Of a DNA stretch of 64,000 bases, positions 62,511 through 64,000 are shown piece by piece. Origin of the DNA: Bacteroidales bacterium (lineage in GTDB: Bacteria > Bacteroidota > Bacteroidia > Bacteroidales > UBA932); contig JAFSPR010000098.1 in the NCBI GenBank assembly GCA_017451395.1, positions 1-64,000 of the forward strand, in the 5' to 3' direction. The notes under the pieces were generated by a model. That model ran no database searches, had not been told where the DNA came from, and was given only the letters and a program-made list of their open reading frames with translations. The position numbers were made by a program, and so were the translations under genes. Every line of letters starts with the position of its first letter. Positions within the stretch are counted from its first letter, which is position 1.

Positions 62511-63185
62511 CTAGCTATCCGGCAGGATAGCAAGGATAGATTCCACTGCCCTTACCTTATCTCCAACCTTCACTTTTACATCGGCTTCAAGAGGGACAAA
62601 AAGGTCTATCCTGGAGCCGAATTTGATTACTCCGCACTGGTCTCCGCGGTACTCTATCTTTCCGGGCTCTGAGTAGCACACTATACGGCGGGCGAAAGTA
62701 CCTGCAATCTGCTTGAAGAATACGGAGCCGTATTCGTTTTCCATACAGGAGGATGAGTGCTCATTGAGTTCCGACGCTTTTTCGTGGAATGCCAGGATGT
62801 ATTTTCCGGGGTGGTACTGGTAATAGGTTAGCCTGCCGGTTATGGGCCAGAAGTTGCAGTGGACATCGAAGAAATCCATATATACGGATATCTGGATGCA
62901 GTCCTTCTTGAGAAACTCTTTCTCAAAGACCTTGTCCACAATCACCACCTTTCCGTCGGCCACGGAGGTTACCAGCCTGTGATTCCCCTCATCCGGGGCG
63001 TTCCTGTTGGGAACCCTGAAGAACCAGGTGATGAATATCATAAACACCACCATAACGGCGCACAGCGGGATGCTGATCCACAGGATGGGGATGAAACGCG
63101 CGGCAAGGAAAATGAGCACCGCGCAGATGCACCAGGAGGTCAGGATTGTTCCGTAGGAATCTTCATCGATTTTGATCCACTTCAT
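62511..63185 (-). CDS. psd: Phosphatidylserine decarboxylase family protein
   Basis: 224 residues. Two N-terminal membrane helices (~13-60) are followed by the decarboxylase domain. The self-cleavage site is the Gly-Ser in VIKFGSRIDLFVP near the C-terminus, which yields the pyruvoyl cofactor. The short form is the one shared with archaetidylserine decarboxylases and is standard in Bacteroidota. It makes phosphatidylethanolamine. It lies 4 nt behind cdsA, so both act in the same phospholipid pathway and likely share a transcript. Confidence 0.93.
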   Translation of the reverse strand: MKWIKIDEDSYGTILTSWCICAVLIFLAARFIPILWISIPLCAVMVVFMIFITWFFRVPNRNAPDEGNHRLVTSVADGKVVIVDKVFEKEFLKKDCIQISVYMDFFDVHCNFWPITGRLTYYQYHPGKYILAFHEKASELNEHSSSCMENEYGSVFFKQIAGTFARRIVCYSEPGKIEYRGDQCGVIKFGSRIDLFVPLEADVKVKVGDKVRAVESILAILPDS

Positions 63186-63189
63186 AGCC

Positions 63190-64000
63190 TTAGACTAATT
63201 CAGATAAAAGAAGGTAAATATAACCGGCGGGAATGGCGAACAGGGCGCTGTCAAAACGGTCCATAAGCCCGCCGTGGCCGGGAATCAGGTTTCCGGAATC
63301 CTTGATGCCGGCAGCGCGTTTCCACAGGGATTCAAAGAGGTCTCCCAGTACGCCCGCAACGCTCATAATGGCGGCCATGATGAGGCAGTGCCATATGGGG
63401 AAGGTAAAAAGCCCTGTCCAGTAAAGGATAGCCCCTGCAAGGACAGATGTGAGAAGGCCGCCTATAAAGCCCGCCCAGGATTTCTTTGGAGAAATGGAGG
63501 GACAGAGTTTTGCGGGCCATATTTTCTGGCCGAGGAGCATCCCGAAGCAGTATGCGCCTGTGTCGGAGGCCCAGATGATGATAAAGAACGCAACCATCAG
63601 AAGGCCGCTGAAAGTGCCGTTGCTGTAAACTACGACGTTTGACAGGGCAATGGGAATGCCGATATAGAGAAGACCCGCATACAGATAGCCCGTTTTAAGG
63701 AAGTCCTTGTGATCCTTCTGGAAAATTGACCATATCATTATGGCTCCGGTGAGGATGAAAAGGCTGGGAAAAAACGTTTCTGATAAGGATTCACCCCTGT
63801 AAAGGCAACTTCCCGCGATCCACACAAGGGCGGCGCCCATACAGGCTGCAAAATCCTGCAGCGCCCTATAGGAACTGCCCATAGTCATCCGGTAGAACTC
63901 CCCCAGCATTATGTAGGAGATGAGAGAGAACAGGATTATGAACACTATCCTGTTAAAAAGGAGTCCTCCCAGCATTACTGCAAGGAAAAGGACTCCGAAT
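63190..64000 (-). CDS. cdsA: Phosphatidate cytidylyltransferase, 5' end beyond the window
   Basis: At least 261 residues, polytopic. The family signature is present towards the C-terminus (SPKKSWAGFIGGLLTSV, then DLFESLWKRAAGIKDSGNLI and PGHGGLMDRFDSALFA). It makes CDP-diacylglycerol from phosphatidic acid. An ATG at 63975 exists, but the frame stays open to the right edge. The upstream codons (FGVLFLAV) look like the normal first helix, so the true start is probably outside the window. Confidence 0.93.
   Translation of the reverse strand, partial: FGVLFLAVMLGGLLFNRIVFIILFSLISYIMLGEFYRMTMGSSYRALQDFAACMGAALVWIAGSCLYRGESLSETFFPSLFILTGAIMIWSIFQKDHKDFLKTGYLYAGLLYIGIPIALSNVVVYSNGTFSGLLMVAFFIIIWASDTGAYCFGMLLGQKIWPAKLCPSISPKKSWAGFIGGLLTSVLAGAILYWTGLFTFPIWHCLIMAAIMSVAGVLGDLFESLWKRAAGIKDSGNLIPGHGGLMDRFDSALFAIPAGYIYLLLSELV

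Overview
The window reads as chromosomal DNA of a member of the Bacteroidota, most likely order Bacteroidales. The evidence is the recurring TAnnTTTG (-7) promoter element in front of many genes instead of a sigma70 -10 box, almost no strong Shine-Dalgarno sequences, and typical Bacteroidota families: the TamL-type BamA/TamA lipoprotein, DUF3467, two-ACT-domain SerB, the fused ThrE-like exporter, lipoproteins with a Big_5-type domain, and PPi-type phosphofructokinase with a GGDDT motif. No rRNA, tRNA, CRISPR array, transposase or integrase was found.

Layout. 1-6021: CBS/DUF21 membrane protein (cut by the left edge), then serB / ThrE-like exporter / epimerase and DUF3467 / kdsC / maf. 6022-18462: an accessory island of unusual composition (below). 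18531-27837: alcohol dehydrogenase, then valS / thioesterase / tatA / tatC / ABC-F / DUF2807 / M19 dipeptidase. 27901-30183 (minus): XRE regulator, degenerate dihydroorotate-dehydrogenase-like protein, cinA. 30678-33089: queA and a PlsC-like acyltransferase, meeting a Na/Ca exchanger on the other strand. 34096-39870: a tandemly duplicated lipoprotein + M6 metalloprotease module. 39863-50258: rlmD, a beta-barrel/lipoprotein pair, GNAT protein, rarA, tamL, a PLP decarboxylase and a TrmH methyltransferase. 50369-53003 (minus): PPi-type phosphofructokinase and a cytoplasmic GH13 enzyme. 53117-62485: a long tightly packed operon ligA / yihY / relA-spoT / Big_5 lipoprotein / outer-membrane protein / ispG. 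62511-64000 (minus): psd and cdsA (5' end beyond the right edge).

The island is the part most likely to be new. Its outer part (a UvrD-like helicase, a 139-aa protein, two membrane proteins with a PARP-like H-Y-E domain, a TPR protein and a small secreted protein) is GC-rich. Its core at 8986-14292 is visibly AT-richer and encodes a secreted caspase-fold protease with a very long Sel1 array, a CHASE2-like membrane sensor and a FecR/DUF4384-like exported protein. The core sits between a remnant of the 5' end of the TPR gene (8811-8931) and a PARP-like gene that appears to have lost its N-terminus (14307). This suggests that the caspase operon was inserted into an older array of PARP-like/TPR genes and cut a gene on each side. 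A 14-bp direct repeat at 6044 and 18449 brackets the whole region. The combination looks like a membrane/envelope stress-sensing or conflict system with a protease and an ADP-ribosyltransferase-like effector; that role is inference from families and layout only.

Elsewhere the notable items are a palindromic repeat inserted in frame near the 3' end of ligA, many promoters lying only 4-10 nt from the start codon (predicted leaderless mRNAs), an IspG apparently without the large insert domain usual in the phylum, and a strongly recurring ATCGGCC word in the core genes.
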